A stretch of 64,000 nucleotides of DNA from Paracoccus indicus (lineage in GTDB: Bacteria > Pseudomonadota > Alphaproteobacteria > Rhodobacterales > Rhodobacteraceae): contig NZ_PYWA01000005.1 of assembly GCF_003056335.1 (NCBI RefSeq), forward strand, positions 186,001-250,000. The letters run 5' to 3'. The translations under genes and the position numbers were made by a program. Of the stretch, positions 8,670 through 18,567 are shown in pieces. Positions within the stretch are counted from its first letter, which is position 1, and every line of letters begins with the position of its first letter. The notes below the pieces were generated by a model. It searched no databases, was not told the DNA's origin, and was given only the letters and a program-made list of their open reading frames with translations.

Positions 8670-9677
8670 ATGGAAACGCACGCCCCCCTGATCGACCCCT
8701 TCGCCCGCCCCATCAACTACCTGCGGGTCTCGGTCACCGACCGCTGCGATTTCCGCTGCGTCTATTGCATGGCCGAACACATGCAGTTCCTGCCCAAGGC
8801 CGAACTGCTGACGCTGGAGGAGCTGGACCGCCTCTGCACGGCCTTCGTCGGCCTCGGCGTGCGCAAGCTGCGCATCACCGGCGGCGAGCCGCTGGTCCGT
8901 CGCGGCATCATGACATTTTTCCGCAATGTCTCGCGGCACTTGGACAACGGGCTGGACGAGCTGACCCTGACCACCAACGGTAGCCAGCTGGCCCGTCACG
9001 CCGCCGAGCTTTACGATTGCGGCGTGCGGCGCGTGAACGTGTCGCTGGACACGCTGAACGCCGACAAATTCGCCAAGATCACCCGTTGGGGTCGCTTGCA
9101 GCAGGTGCTGGACGGCATCAAGGCCGCCAAGGATGCGGGCCTGAAGGTCAAGATCAACGCCGTGGCGCTGAAGGGTTTCAACGACATCGAGCTGTTCGAT
9201 CTGGTTGAATGGTGCGGTCAGGAAGGCCACGACCTGACCTTCATCGAGGTCATGCCCATGGGCGATCTGGGCAATGAGGACCGTCTGGATCAATATTGGT
9301 CCCTTGCGGACCTGCGCGATCAACTGGCCGAGCGGTTTACCCTGCTGGATCTGGCCGAACGCACCGGCGGCCCCGCCCGCTATGTCAAGCTGGCCGAGAC
9401 CGGGCAGAAGATCGGCTTCATAACGCCGATGACCCATAATTTCTGCGAAAGCTGCAACCGCGTGCGCGTGACCTGCACGGGCGAGTTGTTCATGTGCCTG
9501 GGGCAGGAAGACAACGCCGACCTGCGTGCCCCCCTGCGTGCCCATTCGGATGACGAGGCGTTGCGCCGCGAAATCCGCGACGCCATCGCCCGCAAGCCCA
9601 AGGGGCATGATTTCGACTACTCCCGCCAGAAGATCGAAGGCCAGATGACCCGTCACATGAGCCATACGGGCGGTTAG
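8670..9677 (+). CDS. moaA: GTP 3',8-cyclase (molybdenum cofactor biosynthesis)
   Basis: Radical-SAM enzyme that converts GTP to 3',8-cyclo-7,8-dihydro-GTP, the first step of molybdopterin synthesis. The N-terminal [4Fe-4S] motif is C26-x3-C30-x2-C33 with TGGEP at 70-74. The C-terminal cluster ligands are C259, C262 and C276. The protein ends in the invariant Gly-Gly tail needed for activity. At 335 residues the length is normal. The gene appears monocistronic between two minus-strand genes; no other moa gene is nearby. Confidence 0.97.
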   Translation: METHAPLIDPFARPINYLRVSVTDRCDFRCVYCMAEHMQFLPKAELLTLEELDRLCTAFVGLGVRKLRITGGEPLVRRGIMTFFRNVSRHLDNGLDELTLTTNGSQLARHAAELYDCGVRRVNVSLDTLNADKFAKITRWGRLQQVLDGIKAAKDAGLKVKINAVALKGFNDIELFDLVEWCGQEGHDLTFIEVMPMGDLGNEDRLDQYWSLADLRDQLAERFTLLDLAERTGGPARYVKLAETGQKIGFITPMTHNFCESCNRVRVTCTGELFMCLGQEDNADLRAPLRAHSDDEALRREIRDAIARKPKGHDFDYSRQKIEGQMTRHMSHTGG

Positions 9678-9823
9678 GGCCTAGGGCCGTTCCTTCGCGG
9701 AATGCCGAACTTTCAGAACGCGATGGCTGCCTCGCGCCTGGCTTCAGCGTCTAAAGCTGTCAGCCGGGGCGTTGTCGTTCCATAGACGGTTCCCGCGAGA
9801 CCGGCCGCTGCCAATAGGCCGAC

Positions 9824-10954
9824 TTACTCGGCGGCTGCTTCGGCAGCTGCCTCGGCTTCCAGCTTTTCGGCGCGGGCTTCGACCAGCTCGACGATGTGAT
9901 CGACCATCTGGTCGTTTGACAGCTTGTGGCTTTGACGACCCGCCATATAGATCATGCCGCTGCCCGCGCCACCGCCGGTGAAGCCCAGATCGGTCATCAA
10001 CGCCTCGCCCGGACCGTTCACCACGCAGCCGATGATCGACAGGCTCATGGGCGTCTTGATGTGTTCGAGGCGTTTTTCCAGCGTTTCGACCGTCTTGATG
10101 ACGTCGAAGCCCTGACGGGCGCAGCTGGGGCAGCTGATGATCTGCACGCCGCGGGTGCGCAGGCCAAGCGATTTGAGGATCTCGAAACCGACCTTGACCT
10201 CCTCGACCGGATCGGCCGAAAGGCTGACGCGGATCGTGTCGCCGATACCGGCCCACAGAAGGTTGCCCAAGCCCACCGCCGATTTGACCGTTCCACCGAC
10301 AAAGCCGCCGGCCTCGGTGATGCCCAAGTGGATCGGGGCGTCGGTCGCATCCGCCAACTGCTGATAGGCGGCTGCGGCCAAGAAGACGTCGCTGGCCTTC
10401 ACGCTGATCTTGAATTCGTGGAAATCATTGTCCTGCAGGATCTTGATGTGATCCATGCCGCTTTCGACCATCGCATCGGGGCAAGGCTCGCCGTATTTCT
10501 CCAGCAGATGGCGTTCCAGCGATCCGGCGTTGACGCCGATGCGGATCGAGCAGTCGTGGTCGCGGGCGGCCTTGATGACCTCGCGGACGCGGTCCGGGCT
10601 GCCGATATTGCCGGGGTTGATGCGCAGGCAGGCGGCACCAGCCTCGGCGGCCTCGATGGCGCGCTTGTAGTGGAAATGGATGTCGGCCACGATCGGCACA
10701 GGGCTTTCGCGGCAGATCTCCTTCAGCGCCCGCGTCGTATCCTGATCGGGGGCGCTGATGCGCACGATGTCGGCGCCCGCATCGGCGGCGCGGATCACCT
10801 GGTCCAGCGTCGCGCGCACGTCGCGCCCGTCGGTATTCGTCATCGTCTGGACGCTGATCGGCGCATCACCACCCACGGGCACGTTGCCGACCATGATCTG
10901 ACGGGATTTCCGACGCTCGATATTGCGCCAGGGACGGATCGGGTTCAGCGACAT
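9824..10954 (-). CDS. ispG: 4-hydroxy-3-methylbut-2-enyl diphosphate synthase (GcpE)
   Basis: Iron-sulfur enzyme of the MEP isoprenoid pathway that converts MEcPP to HMBPP. It has 376 residues from the start at 10954, chosen because GGAGG lies immediately upstream (an in-frame upstream Met at 10996 lacks this). Cluster ligands are visible in SCPSCARQG and [10 protein letters not shown]. The C-terminus has an Ala/Glu-rich extension that is probably not functional. The gene stands alone, 87 bases downstream of the thiamine pyrophosphokinase gene on the same strand. Confidence 0.97.
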   Translation of the reverse strand: MSLNPIRPWRNIERRKSRQIMVGNVPVGGDAPISVQTMTNTDGRDVRATLDQVIRAADAGADIVRISAPDQDTTRALKEICRESPVPIVADIHFHYKRAIEAAEAGAACLRINPGNIGSPDRVREVIKAARDHDCSIRIGVNAGSLERHLLEKYGEPCPDAMVESGMDHIKILQDNDFHEFKISVKASDVFLAAAAYQQLADATDAPIHLGITEAGGFVGGTVKSAVGLGNLLWAGIGDTIRVSLSADPVEEVKVGFEILKSLGLRTRGVQIISCPSCARQGFDVIKTVETLEKRLEHIKTPMSLSIIGCVVNGPGEALMTDLGFTGGGAGSGMIYMAGRQSHKLSNDQMVDHIVELVEARAEKLEAEAAAEAAAE

Positions 10955-11041
10955 CTGCAAGCCTCCGGAGGACGGGTTGCCCCTCAGATATGCCATGCGG
11001 GGCGCGACGACAACCGCCCCGCCCCCATCACCTTGTCGGGA

Positions 11042-11719
11042 TCAGCCCGCAGGGACCGAGAGGGCCGTCAACACGGTTCCCAGACATTCGCGCGGCAGGA
11101 TCACCAGCATCTTGCCTTGGATGCGCAAGGACACCAGCCCCGTCGCCCGGTTCGAGGTCCCGACACGTCCCCCCGGCGCGAAATCGATGTCGTCGATGGG
11201 CCATTCCAGCCCGCTGCTGGTGCCACGCGCCGGCCCCATCGGGTAAAGCGACACCCGCGTCCCCGGCATCAGCGGCAGGGTGACACGCGGCGGGGCCGCA
11301 AAGATCACGTCGTCCGAGGCGATCATGATGACCCGCCCCACATCCTGCGCCACCAGCGCCGTCAGTGCCGCCAGCGTATGATCCAGCCGCAGCCCCGCGA
11401 ACCCCACCGCCATGACGACGGGGGCCTGGATGCGGGTCAGGCATTTCACGAAATCGGTGCTGTCCTGTTCGGCCACATGCAGCAGCCGGTCGGGCGGCAC
11501 GGCGGCCCGACCGCGATCCGATACGCTGTCCAGATCGCCGATCACCCAATCGGGCATGCGCCCCAGTTCCAGCGCCCGGTCGGCGCCCCCATCTGCCGCG
11601 ACCAGCAAAGGCGCGACGGTCGTGGCCAGCGCCAGATCGGAACGGGTCACCTGCCCGCCACCGATGACGGTGACGCCCCTCTCGCTGATGATCGGGGGGG
11701 CGATGGGACCCGCTGTCAT
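11042..11719 (-). CDS. thiN: Thiamine pyrophosphokinase
   Basis: Transfers pyrophosphate from ATP to thiamine to make thiamine diphosphate. It has 225 residues. The catalytic-domain motifs AADGGADRALE, IGDLDSV and the D-x-T-D-F-x-K segment (DSTDFVK) are typical of the TPK catalytic fold. LRLDHTLA is the second conserved block, and a beta-rich thiamin-binding C-terminal part contains SSGLEWP. The start overlaps the stop of the DUF2842 gene as ATGA, so the two form an operon. Confidence 0.9.
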   Translation of the reverse strand: MTAGPIAPPIISERGVTVIGGGQVTRSDLALATTVAPLLVAADGGADRALELGRMPDWVIGDLDSVSDRGRAAVPPDRLLHVAEQDSTDFVKCLTRIQAPVVMAVGFAGLRLDHTLAALTALVAQDVGRVIMIASDDVIFAAPPRVTLPLMPGTRVSLYPMGPARGTSSGLEWPIDDIDFAPGGRVGTSNRATGLVSLRIQGKMLVILPRECLGTVLTALSVPAG

Positions 11720-11928
11720 TCCTCGCGGCCGACGCCGCGGAAGACCTTCTTGAAGGGCAGCGCCCAGAGGATGCCGAGGACGACATAGATCGCCACCTCG
11801 ACCAGGATGTGCTGGCGCCCGAAGCGCGCATCCAGCCAGTTCATCAGCGTGACGGCGACGACCACATAAAGCGGCATCAGCACCAGCAGGACAAGAAGCG
11901 AAAGGCGCTTGCGGGACTTGAGGTTCAT
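11716..11928 (-). CDS. DUF2842 small membrane protein
   Basis: A 70-residue protein with two transmembrane helices, LSLLVLLVLMPLYVVVAVTL and VEVAIYVVLGILWALPF. It matches the DUF2842 family common in Rhodobacterales, whose function is unknown. The start at 11928 (MNLKSRK) gives a basic N-terminus directly before the first helix; an upstream Met in frame adds ten residues that look like untranslated leader. It is the first gene of a pair with thiN through an ATGA overlap. Confidence 0.85.
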   Translation of the reverse strand: MNLKSRKRLSLLVLLVLMPLYVVVAVTLMNWLDARFGRQHILVEVAIYVVLGILWALPFKKVFRGVGREE

Positions 11929-11977
11929 CGCGGTCTTTCCTTGGCAGGGGGGCGACATCGCCCCCCTTCTGGCGGGA

Positions 11978-13270
11978 TCAATCCTCGAACGGGTCGGTCA
12001 CCAGGATGGTGTCGTCACGCTCGGGGCTGGTCGAGAGCATGGCCACGGGGCATTGGATCAGCTCCTCGACCCGGCGAACATACTTGATGGCGGCGGCGGG
12101 CAGATCGGCCCAGCTGCGGGCACCTTGCGTGGATTCCTGCCAGCCGTCCATCTCTTCATAGATGGGGGTCACCTTGGCCTGCAACGCGGCGGCGGTCGGC
12201 AGATAGTCGTATTTCACGCCGTCGATCTCGTAGCCCGTGCAGATCTTCAACGTCTCGAAGCCGTCCAGAACGTCCAGCTTGGTCAGCGCGATGCCGTTCA
12301 CGCCGCTGATGGCGCAGGTCTGGCGCACCAGGACCGCGTCGAACCAGCCGCAGCGACGCTTGCGCCCCGTTACGGTGCCGAACTCATGGCCGCGTTCGCC
12401 AAGGCGCTGGCCGTCGGCATCGTCCAGTTCGGACGGGAACGGGCCTTCGCCCACGCGGGTGGTATAGGCCTTGACGATGCCCAGCACGAAATCGATTGCG
12501 CCCGGACCCATGCCGGTGCCCGAAGCCGCCGCCCCCGAGGTCGTGGTCGAGGAGGTGACATAGGGATAGGTGCCGAAATCGATGTCCAGCAGGCTGCCCT
12601 GCGCGCCCTCGAACAGGATGCGCTTGCCGGCCTTGCGGGCGTCCGACATGATCTTCCAGACGGGCTGGGCATAGGGTAGCAATTTGGGCGCGATCTCCAG
12701 CAGCTTGGCCTTCAGCTCGGCGCGGTCGATGGCATCGGCGCCAAGGCCGGTGCGCAGCGCGTCGTGATGGGCCAGCAGGCGGTCGATGCGGTCGTCCAGC
12801 GTCTTTTCATCGCCCAGATCGGCCAGGCGGATGGCGCGGCGGCCAACCTTGTCTTCGTATGCAGGGCCGATTCCACGACCGGTGGTGCCGATCTTGGCCT
12901 TGCCGGCGGCTTCCTCGCGCAGCTTGTCCAGGTCCTGGTGCAGCGGCAGGATCAGTGGCGTGTTCTCCGCGATGATCAGGTTCTCTGTCCCGATCTTGAC
13001 GCCCTGGCCTGCCAGCTTGTCGATTTCCGCAAACAGCGACCAAGGGTCCAGCACGACGCCGTTGCCGATGACGGCCAGCTTGTCCTCGCGCACGATGCCC
13101 GAGGGCAGCAGCGACAGCTTGAAGACCTTCCCGTCGATCACCAGCGTATGGCCGGCATTGTGGCCACCCTGAAAGCGCGCGATCACATCGGCGCGTTCAG
13201 ACAGCCAGTCGACGATCTTGCCCTTGCCCTCGTCGCCCCATTGCGCTCCGACAACCACAACATTGGCCAT
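11978..13270 (-). CDS. purA: Adenylosuccinate synthetase
   Basis: Joins IMP and aspartate with GTP to form adenylosuccinate, the first committed AMP step. It has 430 residues. The N-terminal [12 protein letters not shown]-loop, [10 protein letters not shown] and later [14 protein letters not shown], plus the SSTTTSG segment, are all present. GGAAGGA precedes the start at 13270. A short perfect dyad lies 17 bases further upstream (13288-13304). Confidence 0.98.
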   Translation of the reverse strand: MANVVVVGAQWGDEGKGKIVDWLSERADVIARFQGGHNAGHTLVIDGKVFKLSLLPSGIVREDKLAVIGNGVVLDPWSLFAEIDKLAGQGVKIGTENLIIAENTPLILPLHQDLDKLREEAAGKAKIGTTGRGIGPAYEDKVGRRAIRLADLGDEKTLDDRIDRLLAHHDALRTGLGADAIDRAELKAKLLEIAPKLLPYAQPVWKIMSDARKAGKRILFEGAQGSLLDIDFGTYPYVTSSTTTSGAAASGTGMGPGAIDFVLGIVKAYTTRVGEGPFPSELDDADGQRLGERGHEFGTVTGRKRRCGWFDAVLVRQTCAISGVNGIALTKLDVLDGFETLKICTGYEIDGVKYDYLPTAAALQAKVTPIYEEMDGWQESTQGARSWADLPAAAIKYVRRVEELIQCPVAMLSTSPERDDTILVTDPFED

Positions 13271-13287
13271 GGACGATCCTTCCGTTT

Positions 13288-13304
13288 TCCGAAATCTTTT
13301 CGGA
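13288..13304. promoter_or_regulatory. Dyad upstream of purA
   Basis: TCCGAAA-TCT-TTTCGGA is a perfect seven-base inverted repeat with a three-base centre in the purA 5' leader, close to the ribosome site. It could be an operator or a small RNA hairpin affecting purA translation. Nothing adjacent identifies a regulator. Confidence 0.3.
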
Positions 13305-13357
13305 CCGGCCTTAGCGCATCGGTCCGCGCGGGGAAAGCCGAGATTTCGGCCACGCCC

Positions 13358-13576
13358 TCAGTAATGCGGGGGTGGCTGGTCGGCAACGGCCACGCTGCCC
13401 TCGCCTTGGGCCTGCCGTTCGGCTTCGGCGCGCATCAGCATGTCGAGGCGCCGCGTCAGGCGGCTGATCTCCTGGTCCTGGCGTGCGATCACCTCGGACA
13501 GATCGTCCGTCACGCGGGTCAGATGGGCCAAAGCCACCTCCAGTTCGGTGATACGGTCGTCGGGCTTCTTGTCCAT
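13358..13576 (-). CDS. slyX: SlyX family protein
   Basis: A 72-residue protein that is mostly one amphipathic helix (ITELEVALAHLTRVTDDLSE and following, residues 9-55), consistent with the coiled-coil SlyX family of unknown function. It ends in a Pro-Pro-His-Tyr tail, a recurrent feature of SlyX proteins. The start at 13576 has GGAAGGAT-like sequence before it. It lies head to head with hisS and 87 bases upstream of purA on the same strand. Confidence 0.85.
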   Translation of the reverse strand: MDKKPDDRITELEVALAHLTRVTDDLSEVIARQDQEISRLTRRLDMLMRAEAERQAQGEGSVAVADQPPPHY

Positions 13577-13633
13577 GTCGGATCCTTCCGTTAAGTCGGC
13601 GCTTGGATTTGGCCCCGTAAAGGCACAGGAACC

Positions 13634-15118
13634 ATGGCAAAAGATCAAAAGAAGCAGCCCCGGCCCAAGGCCGAGACGCCCAAGGGCTTTCGCGACTATT
13701 TCGGCGCGGATGTCACCGAACGCAAGCAGATGCTGGACCGCATCGCCGCGATCTATCATCGCCATGGCTTCGATCCGCTGGAAACCAGCGCGGTCGAGAC
13801 GGTCGAGGCCTTGGGCAAGTTCCTGCCCGACGTGGACCGCCCCAATGCCGGCGTCTTCGCCTGGCAGGAAGAGGCCGTCCCCGGTGGCGGCACCGCAGGC
13901 GACTGGCTGGCGCTGCGTTACGACCTGACGGCGCCCCTGGCACGCGTGGCCGCGCAGTTCCGCAACGACCTGCCCAGCCCTTACCGTCGCTATGCGATGG
14001 GGCCGGTCTGGCGCAACGAAAAGCCGGGTCCGGGGCGCTTCCGCCAGTTCTATCAATGCGATGCCGATACGGTGGGCAGCGCATCCGTCGCGGCGGATGC
14101 GGAAATCTGCGCCATGCTGGCCGACGCGCTGGAAGCCGTGGGCATCGACCGTGGCGACTTCATGGTCCGCATCAACAACCGCAAGGTGCTGAACGGCGTC
14201 CTTGAGGCCGCATCCGTCAGCGCCGATCAGGCCGACGACGTGCTGCGCACCATCGACAAGTTCGACAAGGTCGGGCGCGAGGGCGTGCTGGCGCTGCTGA
14301 CCACGGGTCGGCGCGACGACAGCGGCGCGCAGATCGACGGCGTCGGTCTGACCGCGGAACAGGCGGCCCCCGTGCTGGCCTTCCTGACCTCGAAGGGTGA
14401 GGACAACGCCGCGACGCTGGCCAACTTGCGGGCTGCGGTCGGGGCATCCGCCATCGGTGCCGAGGGCGTGGACGAACTGACCCAGATCGCCGACATGCTG
14501 GCCGCGATGGGCGTGGCCGAGGATCGCGCCGTCATCGACCCATCCGTCGTGCGCGGCCTTGGCTATTACACCGGCCCCGTCTTCGAGGCCGAGCTGACCT
14601 TCGAGATCCTCGACGAAAAGGGCCGCAAGCGTCAGTTCGGCTCGGTCGCGGGCGGCGGTCGCTATGACGGGTTGGTCGAGCGTTTCACCGGCCAGAAAGT
14701 CCCCGCCACCGGCGTCAGCATCGGCGTCGACCGGCTGTTGGCCGCCCTGCGCGCCAAGGGTCTGGCGGGGGAAACCGACATCGGCCCCGTCGTCGTCACC
14801 GTCATGGACCGCGACCGCATGTCGGATTACCAGTCCATGGCCGCCGATCTGCGCGCCGCAGGCATCCGCGCCGAAGTCTATCTGGGCAATCCCAAGAACT
14901 TCGGCAACCAGCTGAAATACGCCGACAAGCGCGGCGCCCCCGTCGCCATCATCCAGGGCGGAAACGAGGCCGAGCGCGGCGTCGTGCAGGTCAAGGACCT
15001 GGTCTTGGGCGCCAGGATCGCCGCCGAAGCCACCTTGGACGAATGGAAATCCCAGCCCGCCCAGACCGAGGTGTCCCGCGCCGATCTGGTGGCCGAAGTC
15101 CGGCGGATCCTCGGATGA
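13634..15118 (+). CDS. hisS: Histidyl-tRNA synthetase
   Basis: Charges tRNA-His. This class II synthetase has 494 residues, longer than the roughly 420 of E. coli but usual for alphaproteobacteria with an insertion. Motif 2-like [12 protein letters not shown] and [16 protein letters not shown], the histidine-binding [12 protein letters not shown] and [13 protein letters not shown] are intact, followed by an anticodon-binding domain. The stop overlaps the hisZ start as ATGA. It heads a hisS-hisZ-hisG operon. Confidence 0.97.
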   Translation: MAKDQKKQPRPKAETPKGFRDYFGADVTERKQMLDRIAAIYHRHGFDPLETSAVETVEALGKFLPDVDRPNAGVFAWQEEAVPGGGTAGDWLALRYDLTAPLARVAAQFRNDLPSPYRRYAMGPVWRNEKPGPGRFRQFYQCDADTVGSASVAADAEICAMLADALEAVGIDRGDFMVRINNRKVLNGVLEAASVSADQADDVLRTIDKFDKVGREGVLALLTTGRRDDSGAQIDGVGLTAEQAAPVLAFLTSKGEDNAATLANLRAAVGASAIGAEGVDELTQIADMLAAMGVAEDRAVIDPSVVRGLGYYTGPVFEAELTFEILDEKGRKRQFGSVAGGGRYDGLVERFTGQKVPATGVSIGVDRLLAALRAKGLAGETDIGPVVVTVMDRDRMSDYQSMAADLRAAGIRAEVYLGNPKNFGNQLKYADKRGAPVAIIQGGNEAERGVVQVKDLVLGARIAAEATLDEWKSQPAQTEVSRADLVAEVRRILG

Positions 15119-16176
15119 TCGGCAAGCGTGAAAAGCAGATCGTCGGCCAGCGCCTGCTGGCGGCCTTCCGCGATGCGGGTGCCGCGGAAATCGCGCCCGA
15201 CATCCTGCTGCCCGCCGAAAGCCTGCTGGACCTTTACGGCGAGGATATCCGCGCCCGCGCCTATGTAACCGCCGACCCGATCCGGGGCGAGATGATGCTG
15301 CGCCCCGACTTCACCGTCCCGGTGGTCCAGGCGCATATGGAAAGCGGCGCCGAGCCCGCGCGATACTGCTATCTGGGCGAGATTTTCCGCAAGCAGGACA
15401 TGGGCGACACCCGCCCCGCCAACCCCCGCGACAACGAATACCTGCAGGCGGGGTTCGAGCTGTTCAGCCGCGACCCCGATGCCGATGCGGAACTCTTCGC
15501 GCTGTTCCACGGGCTGGTCTCCCCTTACGGCGCGACCGCGCATATGGGCGACATGGGGCTGCTGCTGGATGCGGTTGCCGGTCTGCCGCTGACGCAGGAT
15601 CGCGCCGATGCGCTGTCCCATCACATCTGGCGCCCGGGTCGCTTCGACCGACTGATGAAGCGGTTCTCCTCGCCCACGCCCAAGCGCCAGTTCCACGACA
15701 CCGACAGTGCCTGGGCCGGAATGCGCTCGCAGGACGAGATGACCCGCCGCATCGCCCGCCTTCAGGCCGATGCCGCCGTCGCCCCCCTGCCCGCCGTCTG
15801 GACGGAACGCCTGACGCGCCTGTTTGCCCTGCGCGCGCCTGCACCGCAGGCCCTGCCCGCGCTGCATGAACTGGCCGACGACATGCCCGCCATCGCCCCC
15901 GCCGTGGCCCGTATCGCCACGCGCATGCAGGCCATCGCCGATCGCGGCATCGACCTTGACGGCATCATCTTCGACGCCAGCCACGGCCGTACCACGCTGG
16001 AATATTACGATGGCTTCACCTTCAGCTTCGTGGCCGACCGCGAGGGCTGGCCTGCCATCGCCTCGGGCGGGCGCTATGACGCGCTGACCCGCGTCCTGGG
16101 CAAGGGCCGTGAAATCCCCGCCGTGGGTGGCATCATCCGCCCCGGCCTGATCGCCGAACTGGAGGCCAGCGCATGA
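15115..16176 (+). CDS. hisZ: ATP phosphoribosyltransferase regulatory subunit
   Basis: HisZ is a catalytically inactive paralogue of HisRS that combines with short-form HisG to give an active, feedback-regulated first enzyme of histidine synthesis. It has 353 residues. [13 protein letters not shown] and [11 protein letters not shown] recall HisRS motifs, and the anticodon-binding domain is absent. The start at 15115 is set by the ATGA overlap with hisS; the open frame upstream is antisense-type extension. The gene ends in ATGA with hisG. Confidence 0.93.
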   Translation: MIGKREKQIVGQRLLAAFRDAGAAEIAPDILLPAESLLDLYGEDIRARAYVTADPIRGEMMLRPDFTVPVVQAHMESGAEPARYCYLGEIFRKQDMGDTRPANPRDNEYLQAGFELFSRDPDADAELFALFHGLVSPYGATAHMGDMGLLLDAVAGLPLTQDRADALSHHIWRPGRFDRLMKRFSSPTPKRQFHDTDSAWAGMRSQDEMTRRIARLQADAAVAPLPAVWTERLTRLFALRAPAPQALPALHELADDMPAIAPAVARIATRMQAIADRGIDLDGIIFDASHGRTTLEYYDGFTFSFVADREGWPAIASGGRYDALTRVLGKGREIPAVGGIIRPGLIAELEASA

Positions 16177-16853
16177 TCCGCCTTGGCGTGCCGTCCAAGG
16201 GGCGGCTGATGGAACAGACCTTCGAGTGGTTCGCGGAACGCGGCGTGACCCTGTCACGCAGCGGCTCGGACCGCGAATATGCGGGGCGGGTCGATGGCGT
16301 GGACGGCGTTTCGCTGGTGCTGCTTTCGGCGGGCGAGATCCCGCGCGAACTGGCCGCAGGCCGGATCGAGATGGGCGTCACAGGCACCGATCTGGTGCAT
16401 GAAAAGCTGGCCGGTTGGAAATCCGATCTGGTCGAGCTGGCACCGATGGGCTTCGGCCATGCCGATCTGATCATCGCCGTGCCCGATTGCTGGCGCGACT
16501 GCACCGACCTGGACGACTTCGCTGCCGTGGCCCGCGATTTCCGCGCCGAACACGGCTTCCGTCTGCGCATCGCCACCAAGTACCACCGCCTGGTCCGTGC
16601 CTTCCTTGCCCGGCACGAGGTCGCGGATTACCAGCTTGTGGACAGCCAGGGCGCGACCGAGGGCACCGTCGCCAATCTGACCGCCGAGGCGATTGCCGAT
16701 ATCACCTCCTCCGGGGCGACGTTGCAGGCCAACAACCTGCGCATCCTGCAGACCGACCCGATCCTGCGGTCGCAGGCGACGCTGTTTGCCAACCGCGCCG
16801 CCCAAGGGCCGCAGATGTCGGCGTTCCTGACGCAGCTGGGCCTGACCGCCTAA
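16173..16853 (+). CDS. hisG: ATP phosphoribosyltransferase catalytic subunit, short form
   Basis: Condenses ATP and PRPP to phosphoribosyl-ATP. It has 226 residues, the short class lacking the C-terminal histidine-sensing domain and therefore needing HisZ, encoded just upstream with an ATGA overlap. The N-terminal LGVPSKGRL, EIPRELAAGRIEMGVTG and the PRPP loop EGTVANLTAEAIADIT are clear. The 3' end overlaps the convergent exporter gene by four bases. Confidence 0.96.
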   Translation: MIRLGVPSKGRLMEQTFEWFAERGVTLSRSGSDREYAGRVDGVDGVSLVLLSAGEIPRELAAGRIEMGVTGTDLVHEKLAGWKSDLVELAPMGFGHADLIIAVPDCWRDCTDLDDFAAVARDFRAEHGFRLRIATKYHRLVRAFLARHEVADYQLVDSQGATEGTVANLTAEAIADITSSGATLQANNLRILQTDPILRSQATLFANRAAQGPQMSAFLTQLGLTA

Positions 16854-17752
16854 AGCAGGATCGCCGTCGATACGACGGCGATCAGCAGACCCGCCCCCAG
16901 TTGCATGACGCCCGGCAGCCACTGCCCGGCGCGTGCAAGGGGGCCGGTCTGCGGGAACAGCGCAAAGCTGCCCTGTCGCGCCCAGACCGCCAGTCCCGCC
17001 ACCGCCAGCGTGACCGAGGCCGTCCCCAGCCCCATCGCCAGAGTTCCCAGCACCCCCGCCCCGAAGATCTGCATCCGCCACGTCAGGATCAGCAGGAACA
17101 GCGCCCCCGTGCAGGGCCGCGCGGCGATGCTGGCGATCAGCAGGATCGCATCCCGCCACGACCGCGTCTGCGCCGCCTGCTGCGGGGTCGGACCATGTGC
17201 ATGGCCACAGCCGCAATCGGGGCCGTGGTCGTGGTGGTGATGCGCGGGTCGCGCCATCAGCATTCGCGCCCCGCGCCATGCAAGCCACAGCCCGATCAGG
17301 GCGATCAGCGCGGTGCTGAGGCTGGCCATGTGATCCTCGGTCAGATCGGTCAGCGCCTCGCGCGTCAGGTTCAGGAAGGTGATGCCACCCCAGACCAGCG
17401 CGATGGCTGTCCCCGCCTGCGCCAATGATGACAACACCGACAGCACCGCCAGCCGCCTAATCGGCACCTGCGTGCCGAAGCCATAGCTGCCGATGACCAG
17501 CTTGCCATGCCCTGGCCCGACCGCATGCATGAAACCATAGCCGAAGCAGACCCCCATCAACCCCAGCAGCGCCCCCGGCTGACCCGAGCGCAAAGCCCGC
17601 AGCGATCCCGCCATCAGGTTCTGCGCTTGACGCTGCTGCAGGGCGGCCCAGTTCTGAACACCATCGAAACCGCCTGCGAACCACAGGGCCGCAAGGATCA
17701 GCGCGACGGCCAGTCCGGTCAGGGTGATCGCGCGGATGGGGGTGATGCTCAT
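16850..17752 (-). CDS. NicO/RcnA-type nickel-cobalt transporter
   Basis: Inner-membrane protein of 300 residues with about six hydrophobic segments. The signature HAVGPGHGK and RPCTGALFLL are hallmarks of the NiCoT-like NicO/RcnA family of Ni/Co exporters. A metal-binding loop rich in His and Cys (HHHHDHGPDCGCGHAHG) lies between helices. The start at 17752 overlaps the stop of the DUF1007 gene (ATGA). The two proteins commonly occur together, suggesting a periplasmic plus membrane metal-handling unit. Direction (efflux or uptake) cannot be read from sequence. Confidence 0.85.
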   Translation of the reverse strand: MSITPIRAITLTGLAVALILAALWFAGGFDGVQNWAALQQRQAQNLMAGSLRALRSGQPGALLGLMGVCFGYGFMHAVGPGHGKLVIGSYGFGTQVPIRRLAVLSVLSSLAQAGTAIALVWGGITFLNLTREALTDLTEDHMASLSTALIALIGLWLAWRGARMLMARPAHHHHDHGPDCGCGHAHGPTPQQAAQTRSWRDAILLIASIAARPCTGALFLLILTWRMQIFGAGVLGTLAMGLGTASVTLAVAGLAVWARQGSFALFPQTGPLARAGQWLPGVMQLGAGLLIAVVSTAILL

Positions 17753-18435
17753 CCCTTGACCCCGCAAGTGATCCGGACCTGATCGGCGCCGACGTTGCCG
17801 ATATCGACGGCCAACATCTCGGCCTCGGCGCTCTCGTCATCGGCCAGGGCGGCCTCGACCGCGGCATCATAGGCCTTGGCGGCGGCTGCGGGGTCGCCAG
17901 TCTGCTGCTCCATCCGGCAAGGGGCGCGGCCCGCGATCTGCGGGGCATCGGGCATGCTGAACTGGACGTAATATTCCGGGTCATAGACCTGGATCGTCAG
18001 CGGAATGCCAGCCGCCAACGGTTCCTCCAGCGTCCTGATGTGGGTCGAGATCAACTGCCCATCCTGATAGCGCGCGGTGAAATCCGTTCCCGGCCCCATC
18101 GCCACCGGTTGGCTTTGGGCCGTCAGAAAAAGCCGTCCGTCGAAGCCCGGCTCCCAATCGGCGTCGAAGCCCTGCAGCCGGGTCATCTCGTCCTCGGTCA
18201 GGTTGCCGTCGCCATCGGGGTCCAGCCCCAGATCCTCGATGATCAGCAGCGAATAGAAGGCGTCATAGGCCCATTCGACCTGCACCTGCTGCAGGTTCCC
18301 ATCGGCATAGGTCATTTCGAGCCCCGCATCGATGAAGACATGCGGATGGGCGTTCGCGGCCAAGGGCGCCAGCGACAGGGCAAGGGACAGCAGGAACGGA
18401 CGGGCGGTAATGGGATGGGCACCTGATTGCGGCAA
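17749..18435 (-). CDS. DUF1007 periplasmic protein
   Basis: A 228-residue protein with a cleavable signal peptide (cleavage near SLAPLAANA-HPH, about residue 29). The mature protein starts with the DUF1007 hallmark HPHVFIDA. An EF-hand-like acidic stretch DPDGDGNLTEDE occurs at about residues 72-83. DUF1007 proteins are associated with NicO transporters and zinc or nickel loci; the likely role is periplasmic metal or substrate partner of the coupled exporter. Function is unproven. Confidence 0.82.
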   Translation of the reverse strand: MPQSGAHPITARPFLLSLALSLAPLAANAHPHVFIDAGLEMTYADGNLQQVQVEWAYDAFYSLLIIEDLGLDPDGDGNLTEDEMTRLQGFDADWEPGFDGRLFLTAQSQPVAMGPGTDFTARYQDGQLISTHIRTLEEPLAAGIPLTIQVYDPEYYVQFSMPDAPQIAGRAPCRMEQQTGDPAAAAKAYDAAVEAALADDESAEAEMLAVDIGNVGADQVRITCGVKG

Positions 18436-18567
18436 GTTGGGGCTTGGTTAAGCTGCGACGGCCGTTTGTGCAAATCACCGATGCGCATGTCGGCAATCTG
18501 CCGCAGGACTGCACCGGAACCCGATCGCTTGCGTGTCTGTTGGCAGGGGAACGCGAAAGGATCACCG

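Noticed and set aside
8553..9665. Extension of the lipoprotein frame (8052-8552) antisense to moaA
   Set aside because: No motif and shadow-type composition. The signal peptide and ribosome site fix the start at 8552.
9678..9823. Possible tRNA or small RNA in the moaA-ispG gap
   Set aside because: No T-loop GTTCRA sequence, acceptor stem or terminator was found. Only a short direct repeat AGGGCC-T-AGGGCC is visible.
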